This document shows, in pieces, positions 9,915-18,963 of a stretch of 44,525 bases of DNA. The stretch lies in assembly GCA_902464645.1 (NCBI GenBank), contig CABQKL010000002.1:1-44525 (forward strand), written 5' to 3'. How positions within the stretch are numbered: position 1 is the stretch's first letter; every line of letters starts with the position of its first letter. The notes under the pieces were generated by a model. It made no database searches and was not told the DNA's origin. It saw only the letters and a program-made list of their open reading frames with translations. The translations under genes were made by a program, and so were the position numbers. Origin of the DNA: an uncultured Collinsella sp. (lineage in GTDB: Bacteria; Actinomycetota; Coriobacteriia; Coriobacteriales; Coriobacteriaceae).

Positions 9915-11126
9915 CTAAATCAACTTAAAGCCCTTGCGCTTGCCTACGGAGAGGGTATCGCCCAGCTTGAGGGCGCTGGGGTCGATGTTGTAGCTCTTGG
10001 GAGCCACGGCCTTGCCGTTGATCTTGACGCCGCCGCCGTCGATGTCACGACGGGCCTGGCCGGCGCTGGCCGAAAGGCCCAGGTCCTTGAGCAGGCCGGC
10101 GAGGTAAATCTGGCCCTCGTCGTTAACAGTCAGCTCAACATGCTTCTCGGGGAAGTCGGCGAGCTGGCCCTCCTTGAACACGCGGTCGAACTCGGCCTGA
10201 GCCTCGTCGCCGGCACCGGCGCCGTGGTAGGTGTCGCACAGGTCGCGGCCCAGAGCGCGCTTGAGCTCATAGGGATCGGCGGAGCCGTCGGCCAGAGCAG
10301 CGTCGATCTTGTCGACCTCGGCCGGGGTGAGCGAGCTCGCCAGGCGGTAGTACTTGCCGATCATCTCGTCGGGGATGGACATGGTCTTGCCGAACATATC
10401 CTTGGGCGCGTCGGTCAGACCGATGTAGTTGCCATAGGACTTGGACATCTTACGGACGCCATCGGTGCCCTCGAGCAGCGGCATGGTGAGCGCGATCTGC
10501 GGCTCCATGCCCATCTTCTCCATGAGCTCACGGCCGGCAAGCAGGTTGAAGAGCTGATCGGTGCCGCCCATTTCCACGTCAGCCTTAATCATGACCGAAT
10601 CGTATGCCTGCATCACGGGATACAGGAACTCGTGCAGGGCGATCGGCGTCTGAGACTGGTAGCGCTTGGTAAAGTCGTCGCGCTCAAGAATACGGGCGAC
10701 GGTGAACTTGGAGCACACCTGCAGCAGACCAGCCAGATCCATCGACAAGATCCAGTCACCGTTGTGCACGATGGTGGTCTTCTCGGGATCCAGGATCTTC
10801 ATGGCCTGGCTCACGTAGGTCTCGGCATTGGCCTCGATCTGCTCCTGCGAAAGCTGCGGACGAGTGGAATTCTTGCCCGAGGGGTCGCCAATCAGCGCAG
10901 TACCGTTGCCGATGATGAGGGTAACGTTGTGGCCCAGGTCCTGGAACTGACGCATCTTGCGCAGCGGCACGGCGTGGCCCAGGTGCAGGTCGGGGCTGGT
11001 GGGATCGACGCCGAGCTTGATGTTGAGGGGCTCGCCCTTCTCAAGCTTCTTGCGAAGGTCGGCCTCGGGAACGATCTGCGCGGCGCCCGAGGTGATGATA
11101 CGCATTTGCTCGTCAACAGACAGCAT
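9915..11126 (-). CDS. tyrS: Tyrosyl-tRNA synthetase
   Basis: TyrRS charges tRNA-Tyr in the cytoplasm. The 403-residue protein has the class I HIGH signature as HLGH at residues 48-51, KMSKS at 226-230, and a C-terminal S4 RNA-binding domain from about residue 335. The N-terminal KLGVDPTSPDLHLGHAV segment fits the TyrZ-like branch rather than the B. subtilis TyrS branch. AAGGAGG stands seven bases before the ATG. The upstream gap is only 96 bases, too short for a T-box leader. Confidence 0.96.
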   Translation of the reverse strand: MLSVDEQMRIITSGAAQIVPEADLRKKLEKGEPLNIKLGVDPTSPDLHLGHAVPLRKMRQFQDLGHNVTLIIGNGTALIGDPSGKNSTRPQLSQEQIEANAETYVSQAMKILDPEKTTIVHNGDWILSMDLAGLLQVCSKFTVARILERDDFTKRYQSQTPIALHEFLYPVMQAYDSVMIKADVEMGGTDQLFNLLAGRELMEKMGMEPQIALTMPLLEGTDGVRKMSKSYGNYIGLTDAPKDMFGKTMSIPDEMIGKYYRLASSLTPAEVDKIDAALADGSADPYELKRALGRDLCDTYHGAGAGDEAQAEFDRVFKEGQLADFPEKHVELTVNDEGQIYLAGLLKDLGLSASAGQARRDIDGGGVKINGKAVAPKSYNIDPSALKLGDTLSVGKRKGFKLI

Positions 11127-11222
11127 TGGGTATCCTCCTTTTGCTATAGCACCCTCGCCGAAAACGGCGGTGCTGGAAGTCCATAAACTCTCTTATGATA
11201 ACAAACTGACGCGACGCAGCAT

Positions 11223-13199
11223 CTACGACAGGAAAATCCTCGTCCTGCCGCATGCGTCGATGGCAACTGGCAGACGCGTACCGTCACGCTCGACCAGATA
11301 GCGCACCTGCCGACGACGCAAGCAGTCGCGGCAACGGACCTGCCCCGTCGCATCGGTGGCGCAGACGCCCTCGGCGGTCAGCAGGCAGTGCTCGCACACC
11401 ATGAGCTCGGGACGGTCGGCGTCGAACGGACCCAAGACGCCGGGTTCAGCAGCCAGCTCGGCAATACGCCCCCTATCATTGCTGAGCAACTCGGCAGGCA
11501 AGTATACCCACCCCGCGCCAAGGCCCCGCAGCCAAGCAAGTGTGGCCCGATTGGCGCAGAACACCGGCGCCGCCACGTCAAACGCCGTGCCCAGCTCGCG
11601 GGCCATCGCCACCTGCCCCAGGTTGCGGCAAACCACACGCCCGGCACGCTGCATAAGCGCCCGAGTCCGCTCGATATCGCCTGCGCGGCACACTTCGTCG
11701 AGCACCACCGTCGCATCGGACAGATCCCGCTCATCGCGCGGATCCAAATCCATCAGCTCCCAGGCAAAGACCATTCGAGCAAAAGCCTCATGCTTTGCCG
11801 GCTCCGCCGGTCCCGCCAACTCCGTCGGTACACCGCCATCTGCCAGAACGCCCTCAAACGGCAGTACCCCAACGGACTGCTCAACAGGCGCGACCGCATC
11901 TGCCTCGACCCGCATGCGCTCCAACACCGTTGCCGTCTGCCCCAGCACGCCGGCACTGCGAATCAGATAGACCTCGCAGCCCGCGTCCACCTTGCGTTTG
12001 CAATGCACGACGATGCGCTCTCCCGCAGCGGCATCCACGGGGCAAGGCACCTGTGGCCAGCGCTTGGGCACATCGGGACGCGCGTCGGCACCCGGGTAAA
12101 ATCGAATCTCGAGAGTATCGCCCGCCGCCACGGCGGCATCAAGCTCAACCGTCACCTCTTCGTGACCCACCGTCACCAAATGGCCCACGCGCACGCCCTG
12201 GTTGATCGCGCGCTCAAAGCTCATGAGCTCGGCGCCCGAACGACCCCGCAGATACGCATCGGTAAAGCCGCGGTTGAACGACCTTCCCAGCTCGCGCTCA
12301 AGCGCCGGAACCGCATCGGCATCCCATGTGCCGTCGCGCAGCATATCGAGCGCCCGACGCCACACCCTCGCCACGTTAAAGACGTAGTCGGGATTCTTCA
12401 TGCGGCCCTCGATCTTGAGCGATGCCACGCCGGCGGCAACAAGCTCGGGCAGATGCGCGATGCCCAGATAGTCACGCGGACAAAGCAGGCGATCCCCTTC
12501 GACAGCGACAACACTCTGCCCCGCCTCGTCCACCAAGTCATAGGATAGACGGCACGGTTGCGTGCAATCACCGCGCATCGCAGAGCGGCCACGTCGAAGG
12601 GCAGAGAACCCGCACGCACCCGAGTATCCAATGCAAATAGCGCCGTGACAGAACACCTCGATGGGCACGCCAGTAGCGCAAAGCGTCTCAATCTCTGCAA
12701 CGCTCAGCTCGCGCGCAGTCGTCACGCGCTCAACTCCCAGCTCCTTGGCAGCCAACTGCACGGCATCCTCGCTATGAACGCCCGCCTGAGTGGACAGGTG
12801 AATCTCGACCCCCGGAATCGCCGCACGTAGCGCACAAGCCAGCCCGGCATCGGCCACAATCAACGCATCGGCACCCAACGCGTGCGCATGCGCCCCCAAC
12901 GCCACGGCGTCGGCAAGCTCATCATCGAACACGAACACGTTGAGCGTCACGTACACACGCACGCCATGGGCATGGGCCACGGCACAACCGCGCGCGAACT
13001 CATCATCGTTAAAGCCATGCGCGCTCACTCGAGCGTTGAATCCGTCCAGCCCCGCATAGATGGCATCGGCACCCGCCGCAATCGCCGCGAGCATCTGGTC
13101 GAGTCCGCCAGCAGGCGCCAGCAGTTCGGGCAGCGCCACTTCAGCCGCCGCCAACTCGCTTTCGCATTGTCCGCTCGGTTCCATCGGCCGAATCGCCAT
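11223..13199 (-). CDS. Peptidase U32 family protein (RlhA/TrhP-like)
   Basis: A 658-residue protein with the U32 signature EVFCHGAICIGYSGACGFS (residues 181-199). The conserved cysteines C184, C189, C196, C212 and C216 are where family members bind an iron-sulfur cluster. Most studied relatives are RNA hydroxylases (RlhA on 23S rRNA, TrhP on tRNA) rather than proteases. The C-terminal third includes the DUF3656-like region and a second cysteine cluster (CEHC...CRDC) near the end. ATG 13199 is preferred because AAGGAG lies seven bases upstream; a longer frame to 13217 lacks a site. It is divergent from the penicillin-binding protein. Confidence 0.88.
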   Translation of the reverse strand: MAIRPMEPSGQCESELAAAEVALPELLAPAGGLDQMLAAIAAGADAIYAGLDGFNARVSAHGFNDDEFARGCAVAHAHGVRVYVTLNVFVFDDELADAVALGAHAHALGADALIVADAGLACALRAAIPGVEIHLSTQAGVHSEDAVQLAAKELGVERVTTARELSVAEIETLCATGVPIEVFCHGAICIGYSGACGFSALRRGRSAMRGDCTQPCRLSYDLVDEAGQSVVAVEGDRLLCPRDYLGIAHLPELVAAGVASLKIEGRMKNPDYVFNVARVWRRALDMLRDGTWDADAVPALERELGRSFNRGFTDAYLRGRSGAELMSFERAINQGVRVGHLVTVGHEEVTVELDAAVAAGDTLEIRFYPGADARPDVPKRWPQVPCPVDAAAGERIVVHCKRKVDAGCEVYLIRSAGVLGQTATVLERMRVEADAVAPVEQSVGVLPFEGVLADGGVPTELAGPAEPAKHEAFARMVFAWELMDLDPRDERDLSDATVVLDEVCRAGDIERTRALMQRAGRVVCRNLGQVAMARELGTAFDVAAPVFCANRATLAWLRGLGAGWVYLPAELLSNDRGRIAELAAEPGVLGPFDADRPELMVCEHCLLTAEGVCATDATGQVRCRDCLRRRQVRYLVERDGTRLPVAIDACGRTRIFLS

Positions 13200-13360
13200 C
13201 GGTAAACTCCTTGCCAAGGTGTGCTTTCACTCTGAAAATTGCTGCCAACCAGCATACACGAGGCCCCGCATGCCCCGATTGGTTTATCGTGTAATAACTT
13301 ATGTCCATCCTGCCCGGTAGCATACCTGCCGCCTGGCACGACATACCTGGAGGTCAATAT

Positions 13361-15568
13361 ATGGGTCCTCGCCAACGACAGGGGCGCGGTCGCTCTAAGA
13401 CGCATGCCCTTCCCATGATCTTGCTCTCGTTTTTGGGCTTTCTGCTTATCGCGGGCGTAGCGTTTGGCATCGGCATGATCGGCAACGTCAACCGCTGGCT
13501 GTCCGATCTGCCCGACTACACCGATGCCAACGCGTATCTGGTGAGCGAGCCCACCGACATCGTCGACTGCAACGGCAATACCATTGCGAGTTTCTACACG
13601 CAAAACCGCAAGTCCATCACCAAGGACCAAGTGTCCCCGTACGTGCTGCAGGGCACCGTCGACGTTGAGGACGAGCGCTTCTACGAACATGGCGGCATCG
13701 ACCTCTGGGGCATTGCACGCGCATCGGTGGCAACCCTCACCGGCGGCCACGAGGGCGCATCGACCATCACCCAGCAGCTGGTTCGCAACACCATCTTGCA
13801 GGAGGAACAATTCGACTCGACCATCGAGCGTAAGGTGCGCGAGGCCTATATCGCCATCAAGATGGAGGATATGTACTCCAAAGACGAGATCCTCATGATG
13901 TACCTCAACACCATCTACTACGGCCATGGAGCATATGGAATCGAGGCCGCCGCCGAGACCTATCTGTCCAAAACCGCCGCCGACCTCACCCTGAGCGAGG
14001 CCGCGCTGCTCATCGGCCTTCCCAACTCGCCCTCGCAGTACGACCCCACGGTTAATCCCGACTTGGCGCTGTCCCGCCGCAATAAGGTTCTGGACAACAT
14101 GCTGCGTCTGGGCCACATCACGCAGGAAGAGCACGATGCCGCACAGGCTGAGCCCATCACGCTTAACGTGACCGAGATTTCGGGCAGTGGCGTCGATGTG
14201 TACTCTCAGCCCTACTTTGTCTCCTACGTTAAACAGCTGCTTGAGCAGGAGTTCTCCACCGACGTGCTCTTTAAGGGCGGTCTGACCGTCAAGACCACCA
14301 TCGACCCCACCATGCAGCAGGTGGCCGAGGAGGCTGTGCGCTCGCAGCTCGACACGCTTTCGCTCGACGGCCTGGACATGGGCATGGTCGTCGTTGACCC
14401 CAAGACCGGCTATATCAAGTGCATGGTAGGCGGCTACGACTACAACGCCGACGAGAATCACGTGAACCACGCTACGGCAAAGCGCCCCGTGGGCTCCACG
14501 TTTAAGGCGTTTACGCTGGCAACTGCCATCCAAAACGGTATGAACCCCAACGTCACCCTCAACTGCAACTCGCTGCTCAAGGCCAAGGGCACCACGACCG
14601 AGGTGCAAAACTACGGCAACCAGAGCTATGGCAACATCACGCTTAAGCAGGCAACGGCATACTCATCCAACACCGGCTACATTCAGGTGGCCGAAGCCAT
14701 CGGCAATGACAAGATCATGTCGCTCGTCAAAAAGCTTGGCATCGATCCCGCCAAGGACAATATCGAGGACGTTCCCGTCATGACGCTCGGCACCGGGTCC
14801 ATCTCACCGCTCGAGATGGCATCTGCCTACGCAACGTTTGCCAACGGTGGCTACTACCGTCAGCCCATCGCCATTACCGAGATCGACTCGCGTACCGGCT
14901 CGGTTCTGTACCAGCACACCGACAATCCCACGCAGGTGCTCACCGAAGGCGAGGCTGCCGCGGTTACCGATGTTCTATCCGGCGTCATGCAGGGCAGCGG
15001 CACGGGTGCCGCCGGCGCGCTGAACGTCAACCAGCCCTATGCCGGCAAGACGGGCACCACTGACAACACCACCAACCTGTGGTTCTGCGGCTTCACGCCG
15101 CAACTGACATGCGCCCTGTGGACCGGTTATTCCGCAGGCGAGATTCCCATCCAAAAGTACGGTTCGGACCTGCTGGGCGACAGCACCAACCTGCCCGTCT
15201 TTAAGAAGTTCATGAACACCGTTCTTGCGGGCACCGAGCGCGAGGAATTCTCGACCGGAACGGCTCCCACGTACAAGAACAATAACGTCTGGAAGTTCTA
15301 CGGCACAAACAACAAAAAGAAAGACGAAGAGGATAAAGACGAGGGAAAAGAAGAGGAAGAGACCACGACCACCACAACGACAACGACAACGACAACCACT
15401 GAAACCCCGGGCGGCAACACCACCGGCGATAGCGGTACGACAGGTGGCAATGGTGGCACGGGTGGCAATGGTGGCACGGGTGGCGACGGTGGCACGGGTG
15501 GCGACGGTGGCACGCCGACGCCTACCCCCGATCCTACGCCCACGCCCGACCCCTCTACGGGCCAGTAG
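13361..15568 (+). CDS. Class A penicillin-binding protein (PBP1A-type)
   Basis: A bifunctional peptidoglycan synthase anchored in the membrane. The 735-residue product has a short cytoplasmic Lys/Arg-rich N-terminus and one membrane helix at about 18-40. The GT51 transglycosylase follows, with EDERFYEH (E103) and GASTITQQLVRN at 133-143. The transpeptidase has STFK (S379, K382), SSN (435-437) and KTG (563-565). After residue 660 comes a charged Lys/Glu segment, a run of 13 threonines, four Gly-rich 6-residue repeats and a Pro/Thr/Asp tail, probably a wall-spanning linker. ATG 13361 has GGAGG seven bases upstream; the frame to 13301 lacks a site. Confidence 0.95.
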   Translation: MGPRQRQGRGRSKTHALPMILLSFLGFLLIAGVAFGIGMIGNVNRWLSDLPDYTDANAYLVSEPTDIVDCNGNTIASFYTQNRKSITKDQVSPYVLQGTVDVEDERFYEHGGIDLWGIARASVATLTGGHEGASTITQQLVRNTILQEEQFDSTIERKVREAYIAIKMEDMYSKDEILMMYLNTIYYGHGAYGIEAAAETYLSKTAADLTLSEAALLIGLPNSPSQYDPTVNPDLALSRRNKVLDNMLRLGHITQEEHDAAQAEPITLNVTEISGSGVDVYSQPYFVSYVKQLLEQEFSTDVLFKGGLTVKTTIDPTMQQVAEEAVRSQLDTLSLDGLDMGMVVVDPKTGYIKCMVGGYDYNADENHVNHATAKRPVGSTFKAFTLATAIQNGMNPNVTLNCNSLLKAKGTTTEVQNYGNQSYGNITLKQATAYSSNTGYIQVAEAIGNDKIMSLVKKLGIDPAKDNIEDVPVMTLGTGSISPLEMASAYATFANGGYYRQPIAITEIDSRTGSVLYQHTDNPTQVLTEGEAAAVTDVLSGVMQGSGTGAAGALNVNQPYAGKTGTTDNTTNLWFCGFTPQLTCALWTGYSAGEIPIQKYGSDLLGDSTNLPVFKKFMNTVLAGTEREEFSTGTAPTYKNNNVWKFYGTNNKKKDEEDKDEGKEEEETTTTTTTTTTTTTETPGGNTTGDSGTTGGNGGTGGNGGTGGDGGTGGDGGTPTPTPDPTPTPDPSTGQ
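15443..15514 (+). repeat. Four 18-bp tandem repeats in the PBP tail
   Basis: Units start at 15443, 15461, 15479 and 15497. The first two read GGTGGCAATGGTGGCACG and the last two GGTGGCGACGGTGGCACG. Each encodes six residues (GGNGGT or GGDGGT), so copy number can change without a frameshift. Confidence 0.95.
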
Positions 15569-15593
15569 ACGCAAAGCGGCATCTGACACCAAG

Positions 15594-15634
15594 GCGCCCG
15601 AGCAGCACGTACGCTGCTCGGGCGCTTCTTTATT
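15594..15634 (+). terminator. Terminator after the penicillin-binding protein
   Basis: A perfect 13-bp stem (GCGCCCGAGCAGC with GCTGCTCGGGCGC) and a six-base loop are followed by TTCTTTATT. Confidence 0.92.
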
Positions 15635-15703
15635 TCGGCAGATGTCACAAGATGCCACGACGGCCCCGGCTGCAGGACCGATAGAGCAACGGGTGCCGGC
15701 ATG

Positions 15704-15733
15704 CAAAAGGGCGCTGACCTTCGTCAACGCCCT
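15704..15733 (-). terminator. Terminator after argR
   Basis: The minus strand reads AGGGCGTTGAC, loop GAAG, GTCAGCGCCCT, then TTTT. It lies about 50 bases past the argR stop. The core GAAGGTCAGCGCCC is shared with the tyrS terminator. Confidence 0.85.
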
Positions 15734-15783
15734 CGGCAATTACCTATAGCAACAATCGGCACAGCAGCAGTGCCACGCATCCC

Positions 15784-16221
15784 CTACTTGTGAGAGTTAC
15801 TCAGCTTGTTGATGAGCGCCTCAAGGCGTTCACCGTCCTCGGCCGTCTGCGCAATGACTAAGATCGTGTCGTTGCCGGCAAGCGAGCCGAGTACGTCGGG
15901 CAGCTCCGCGGCATCGACCGCTGCGGCAATACCAGAAGCCGTACCGGGCTGCGCCTTGATCATAACCAGATTATCGGTGCGCAGTACGCCGGTAACCAGC
16001 TCGGAAACCATGCGCTGCAGATGCAGGTCCTCGGCAAGGACATAGATGCCCTCGGGGAGCTTACGCAGTCCCATGTCCGCGATGTCGCGCGAAACGGTCG
16101 CCTGCGTGCAATCGAAACCCATGGCGCGAAGCTCGTCTACCAAAACGCGCTGCGTACGTACGTCCTTATTGCGAACAATATCTCTGATGGCATCCTGGCG
16201 CCCATTGCGTTTTTTGGCCAT
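15784..16221 (-). CDS. argR: Arginine repressor ArgR
   Basis: ArgR is the hexameric arginine-responsive regulator that represses arginine biosynthesis. The 145-residue product has an N-terminal winged helix with the recognition segment TQATVSRDIADMGLRK and a C-terminal oligomerisation and arginine-binding domain with GNDTILVIAQT. The family is about 150 residues long. ATG 16221 is chosen because GGAGTGAGG lies upstream and the protein starts with the usual short basic segment. No arginine biosynthetic genes are adjacent. A possible ARG box lies upstream, which fits autoregulation. Confidence 0.95.
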   Translation of the reverse strand: MAKKRNGRQDAIRDIVRNKDVRTQRVLVDELRAMGFDCTQATVSRDIADMGLRKLPEGIYVLAEDLHLQRMVSELVTGVLRTDNLVMIKAQPGTASGIAAAVDAAELPDVLGSLAGNDTILVIAQTAEDGERLEALINKLSNSHK

Positions 16222-16350
16222 ACAAAACCTCACTCCAAAAGATGGCGGAGACAATCACTTAGTAATTGAATAGTTTAGCGCTATTTGAGGGTTTTAGTGA
16301 ATAAGAACGCATTTCGAAACAATTCCATGCAATTTATTTCGAAAATCACG
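16222..16350 (-). promoter_or_regulatory. argR upstream region with a possible ARG box
   Basis: An AT-rich spacer. AGTGAATAAGAACGCATT (16296-16313) matches most of the ARG box consensus WNTGAATWWWWATTCANW, with the left half intact. A second TGAAT half site lies near 16267. Two copies of ATTTCGAAA stand 25 bases apart (16311 and 16336). No -35/-10 pair is convincing. Confidence 0.35.
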
Positions 16351-17430
16351 CTACTGGACAGTCCTGACGCCCGAACGATTGAAAAAGGCCGCCAGATGCG
16401 TATACAACGCACACCGCATAGGCTTGGCACTAGCTATCGAACCATAGAGCAGACCTAAGCCCCGATGATTGCCCTTAAGAGCCACAACCATCTGACGGGT
16501 ACGCTGCGCTTCGAGCATATCATGCAAACGGGCCGAACGCTCTATTGAAGACACCCCATGGGGGCTCAGACACAAATTATCGATGCAGGCAACCAGGCCG
16601 GCGTAGTAATACCGCTGGCAGACCTGCTTCAACTGATCGCCACCGCCCGCGACGGCAAGCGAGTCGGCAAGCCTGTCGAGCGCCCCGATATCATCAGAAA
16701 GCCTGGCAAACATCGTGGGGTCAAACGTCTCCGTAATCGACGGCGCCACTGCATGAAAACGGGCACGGCCACATCCCGAAACGCGCTTTGCCTGCGAAAG
16801 CGCGAACGTCAAAAAAGACACCGTGCGAAACGCATCGCCATGCGCAAGGCACGCCTCAAAAAGGGCGCGATCATACAGCACGCCAGAGGTCTGTCGGATT
16901 AAACCACAGGAAACCAATTGGGTCAGGCAAGCCGCCCGGTCCTCATCTTCAGAAACGGATGTCGCGTCCAAAACTCGGGAATGACGTTCGCGGTGAACAT
17001 CGTAGCGATCGAGCGAAACAGAGGGAAACACGATGTCAGCAGAAGCGTCGCAGGAGCTTTCGACCATCTGCGAAAGGGACTGCGGCGCAAACCACTCATT
17101 GGCATTCATCGCAATGATCTGGGAGCCGCGCGAAGCCGCAAAGCCGGCACGCAGGCAGGCACCAGGCGCTGGGTCCTCAACATCAATCAAATCAATATGA
17201 ATGTCTCTGTCGGCAGCAACTTCGAGCGAATGACGCACACCAGCTACCACGCCGCGGCAAACGACGACAATTTGCAAATCGTAGAGGTCTTGGTTCTGGA
17301 TGCTCTCGAGAGCGCGCATCGTATAACTGGGCGAACCCTCAACAATCAGGATCACCGAAAGTCGCGGATGCGAACCACGTCGAACCAAGTTTTCCGTCCT
17401 CTCGACAGCTAGTAACAAACTGTCGTTCAT
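16351..17430 (-). CDS. Family 2 glycosyltransferase-like protein, DxD motif missing
   Basis: Residues 24-60 (LSVILIVEGSPSYTMRALES onward) match the start of a GT-A family 2 glycosyltransferase, and the segment after it aligns with the nucleotide-binding fold. Where the metal-binding DxD is expected (about residues 109-111, before the W-x-A-P segment) it reads NAN. The C-terminal half has no recognisable membrane helix or domain. The 359-residue product may be an inactive or altered transferase. ATG 17430 is preferred over an in-frame TTG at 17445, with only a weak GGGGT site. It lies downstream of truA on the same strand. Confidence 0.65.
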   Translation of the reverse strand: MNDSLLLAVERTENLVRRGSHPRLSVILIVEGSPSYTMRALESIQNQDLYDLQIVVVCRGVVAGVRHSLEVAADRDIHIDLIDVEDPAPGACLRAGFAASRGSQIIAMNANEWFAPQSLSQMVESSCDASADIVFPSVSLDRYDVHRERHSRVLDATSVSEDEDRAACLTQLVSCGLIRQTSGVLYDRALFEACLAHGDAFRTVSFLTFALSQAKRVSGCGRARFHAVAPSITETFDPTMFARLSDDIGALDRLADSLAVAGGGDQLKQVCQRYYYAGLVACIDNLCLSPHGVSSIERSARLHDMLEAQRTRQMVVALKGNHRGLGLLYGSIASAKPMRCALYTHLAAFFNRSGVRTVQ

Positions 17431-17549
17431 GGTACACCCCGTCAATTAATGCGGGCGGTCGTCCGCCGCGATGCACGTCAAGAACAGATGTTGCACACGC
17501 CCCGCCCACAGGCGCCGCACACAAAGATCGCCGTCAGGCAGTCTCATCC

Positions 17550-18374
17550 CTAATCGAGGACCACAAGCTCGGCGGGGTCGTAGTCCACGCCCATAAAGGT
17601 AAGACCGCATGCGGGTGCCGTAGGACCAGCTGCGGTGCGATCGCAGGCATCAATTACCTCGCGCATCCACTCGGGATCGCGGCGATGCATGCCGATCTCG
17701 ACAAGGGTGCCCACAATGGTTCGCACCATCGAATGCAAAAACGCATTGCCCTCGATGGTAAACGTGAGGATGTCCTCGCCAAAGGCGACCTCATGGCCAA
17801 ACTCGGCACGCATTACGCAGCGGTGCGTAGGTTTGCCCACGGCAGAGGCGACCTTGCAAAAGCTCTTAAAGTCCTGCTCGCCCAAAAGCGCAGGGCAGGC
17901 GGCCGCCATCGCATCGACGTCGAGGGGATAGCGATGCCACCATACGGCACCGCGTGACAGCACGGGCCGCGCATCACGGTCGGCAATGCGATAGGTGTAA
18001 GTGCGAGAGCGCGCGTCAAAACGTGCAGAAAAGCCCTTACGAGCCTTGTAGACCTCGTTTATGGCGATATCTTTGCCCAGGAGGGCATCCATAGCCCTCA
18101 GCCACCTACGGCGCGTCAAAGCGAGCTCAGCGTCCGTTACAGGCACGCTGATGTATTGGGCCACCGCATGAACGCCGGCATCGGTACGCCCCGCGCACGT
18201 CAGATCGATTGGGCGGCGCAGCAACGTCTCGATTGCACGGCGCAGCTCGCCCGCGACCGTCGTCTGGCCCGGCTGCTCGGCAAATCCGCTATAGGAGGAG
18301 CCATCGTAGGCCACGCGAAATACAAGGGTGGCGTCGAGCTCGGGGGTCGAATTGAAATCAGACGGCGCAGTCAT
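17550..18374 (-). CDS. truA: tRNA pseudouridine(38-40) synthase TruA
   Basis: TruA isomerises uridines 38-40 in the anticodon arm of tRNAs. The 274-residue protein has the catalytic aspartate in CAGRTDAGVHA (D65) and the family FHSMVRTIVGTL-like motif as FLHSMVRTIVGTLVEIG. ATG 18374 follows GGGAG by six bases; the TTG at 18389 is less likely. It comes after rplQ, the usual place for truA in Gram-positive bacteria. A strong terminator separates the two, so truA probably has its own promoter or depends on readthrough. Confidence 0.95.
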   Translation of the reverse strand: MTAPSDFNSTPELDATLVFRVAYDGSSYSGFAEQPGQTTVAGELRRAIETLLRRPIDLTCAGRTDAGVHAVAQYISVPVTDAELALTRRRWLRAMDALLGKDIAINEVYKARKGFSARFDARSRTYTYRIADRDARPVLSRGAVWWHRYPLDVDAMAAACPALLGEQDFKSFCKVASAVGKPTHRCVMRAEFGHEVAFGEDILTFTIEGNAFLHSMVRTIVGTLVEIGMHRRDPEWMREVIDACDRTAAGPTAPACGLTFMGVDYDPAELVVLD

Positions 18375-18408
18375 AGGCGCTCCCAACAAACTAGCAACGG
18401 TATTGCGA

Positions 18409-18439
18409 CAAAAAAGAGGGGTACGCGAACGTACCCCTC
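18409..18439 (-). terminator. Terminator of the alpha ribosomal operon
   Basis: A perfect 10-bp stem GAGGGGTACG/CGTACCCCTC with a four-base loop is followed on the minus strand by TTTTTT. It lies 27 bases past the rplQ stop. Confidence 0.95.
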
Positions 18440-18465
18440 GAATATAGCCTATGCAGACAGAATGT

Positions 18466-18933
18466 CTACTCAGCGGTCTCCTCAGCAGGAGCCTCCTCGA
18501 CAGCCTCGACCTTCTTGGGAGCAGCGGCCTTCTTGGGGACCGGAGCAGCCTTCTTGGCCTTAGGCGTGCAAGGCTCGGTGACGAGCTCCATGATAACGAT
18601 GGGAGCGTTGTCGCCCTTGCGGTTACCGAGCTTCATGATGCGGGTGTAACCGCCGTTGCGGTCCTGCCACATGCCCTGAGCAGCCTTGTCGAAGATCTCG
18701 GCAACGAGCTGCTTATCGCCGAGCTTGGCGATAGCCAGACGACGAGAGTGCAGGTCGCCCTTCTTGGCCCAAGTGATGATCGGGTCGACGACCGAACGCA
18801 GCGCCTTAGCGCGGGTCTCGGTGGTCTTGATGCGGTCGTTCTCGAAGAGGGCCTTAGCAAGGCTCTTCTTCATGGCCTTGGTGTGGCTCGCATCGGTGCC
18901 GAGCTTCAGGCCCTTCTTAACGTTGTGACGCAT
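18466..18933 (-). CDS. rplQ: 50S ribosomal protein L17 with acidic C-terminal tail
   Basis: Residues 1-118 are canonical L17 (MRHNVKKGLKLGTDASHTKA to the ...VIMELV segment), which lines the exit tunnel region of the 50S subunit. The product has 155 residues. The last 35 or so are a Lys/Ala/Pro-rich linker that ends in EAPAEETAE, much like the tail of L31 in this window. It is the last gene of the alpha operon, 30 bases after rpoA. Confidence 0.97.
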   Translation of the reverse strand: MRHNVKKGLKLGTDASHTKAMKKSLAKALFENDRIKTTETRAKALRSVVDPIITWAKKGDLHSRRLAIAKLGDKQLVAEIFDKAAQGMWQDRNGGYTRIMKLGNRKGDNAPIVIMELVTEPCTPKAKKAAPVPKKAAAPKKVEAVEEAPAEETAE

Positions 18934-18963
18934 GGTCTAGTTTCTCCTCAAATATGCGAAGCA

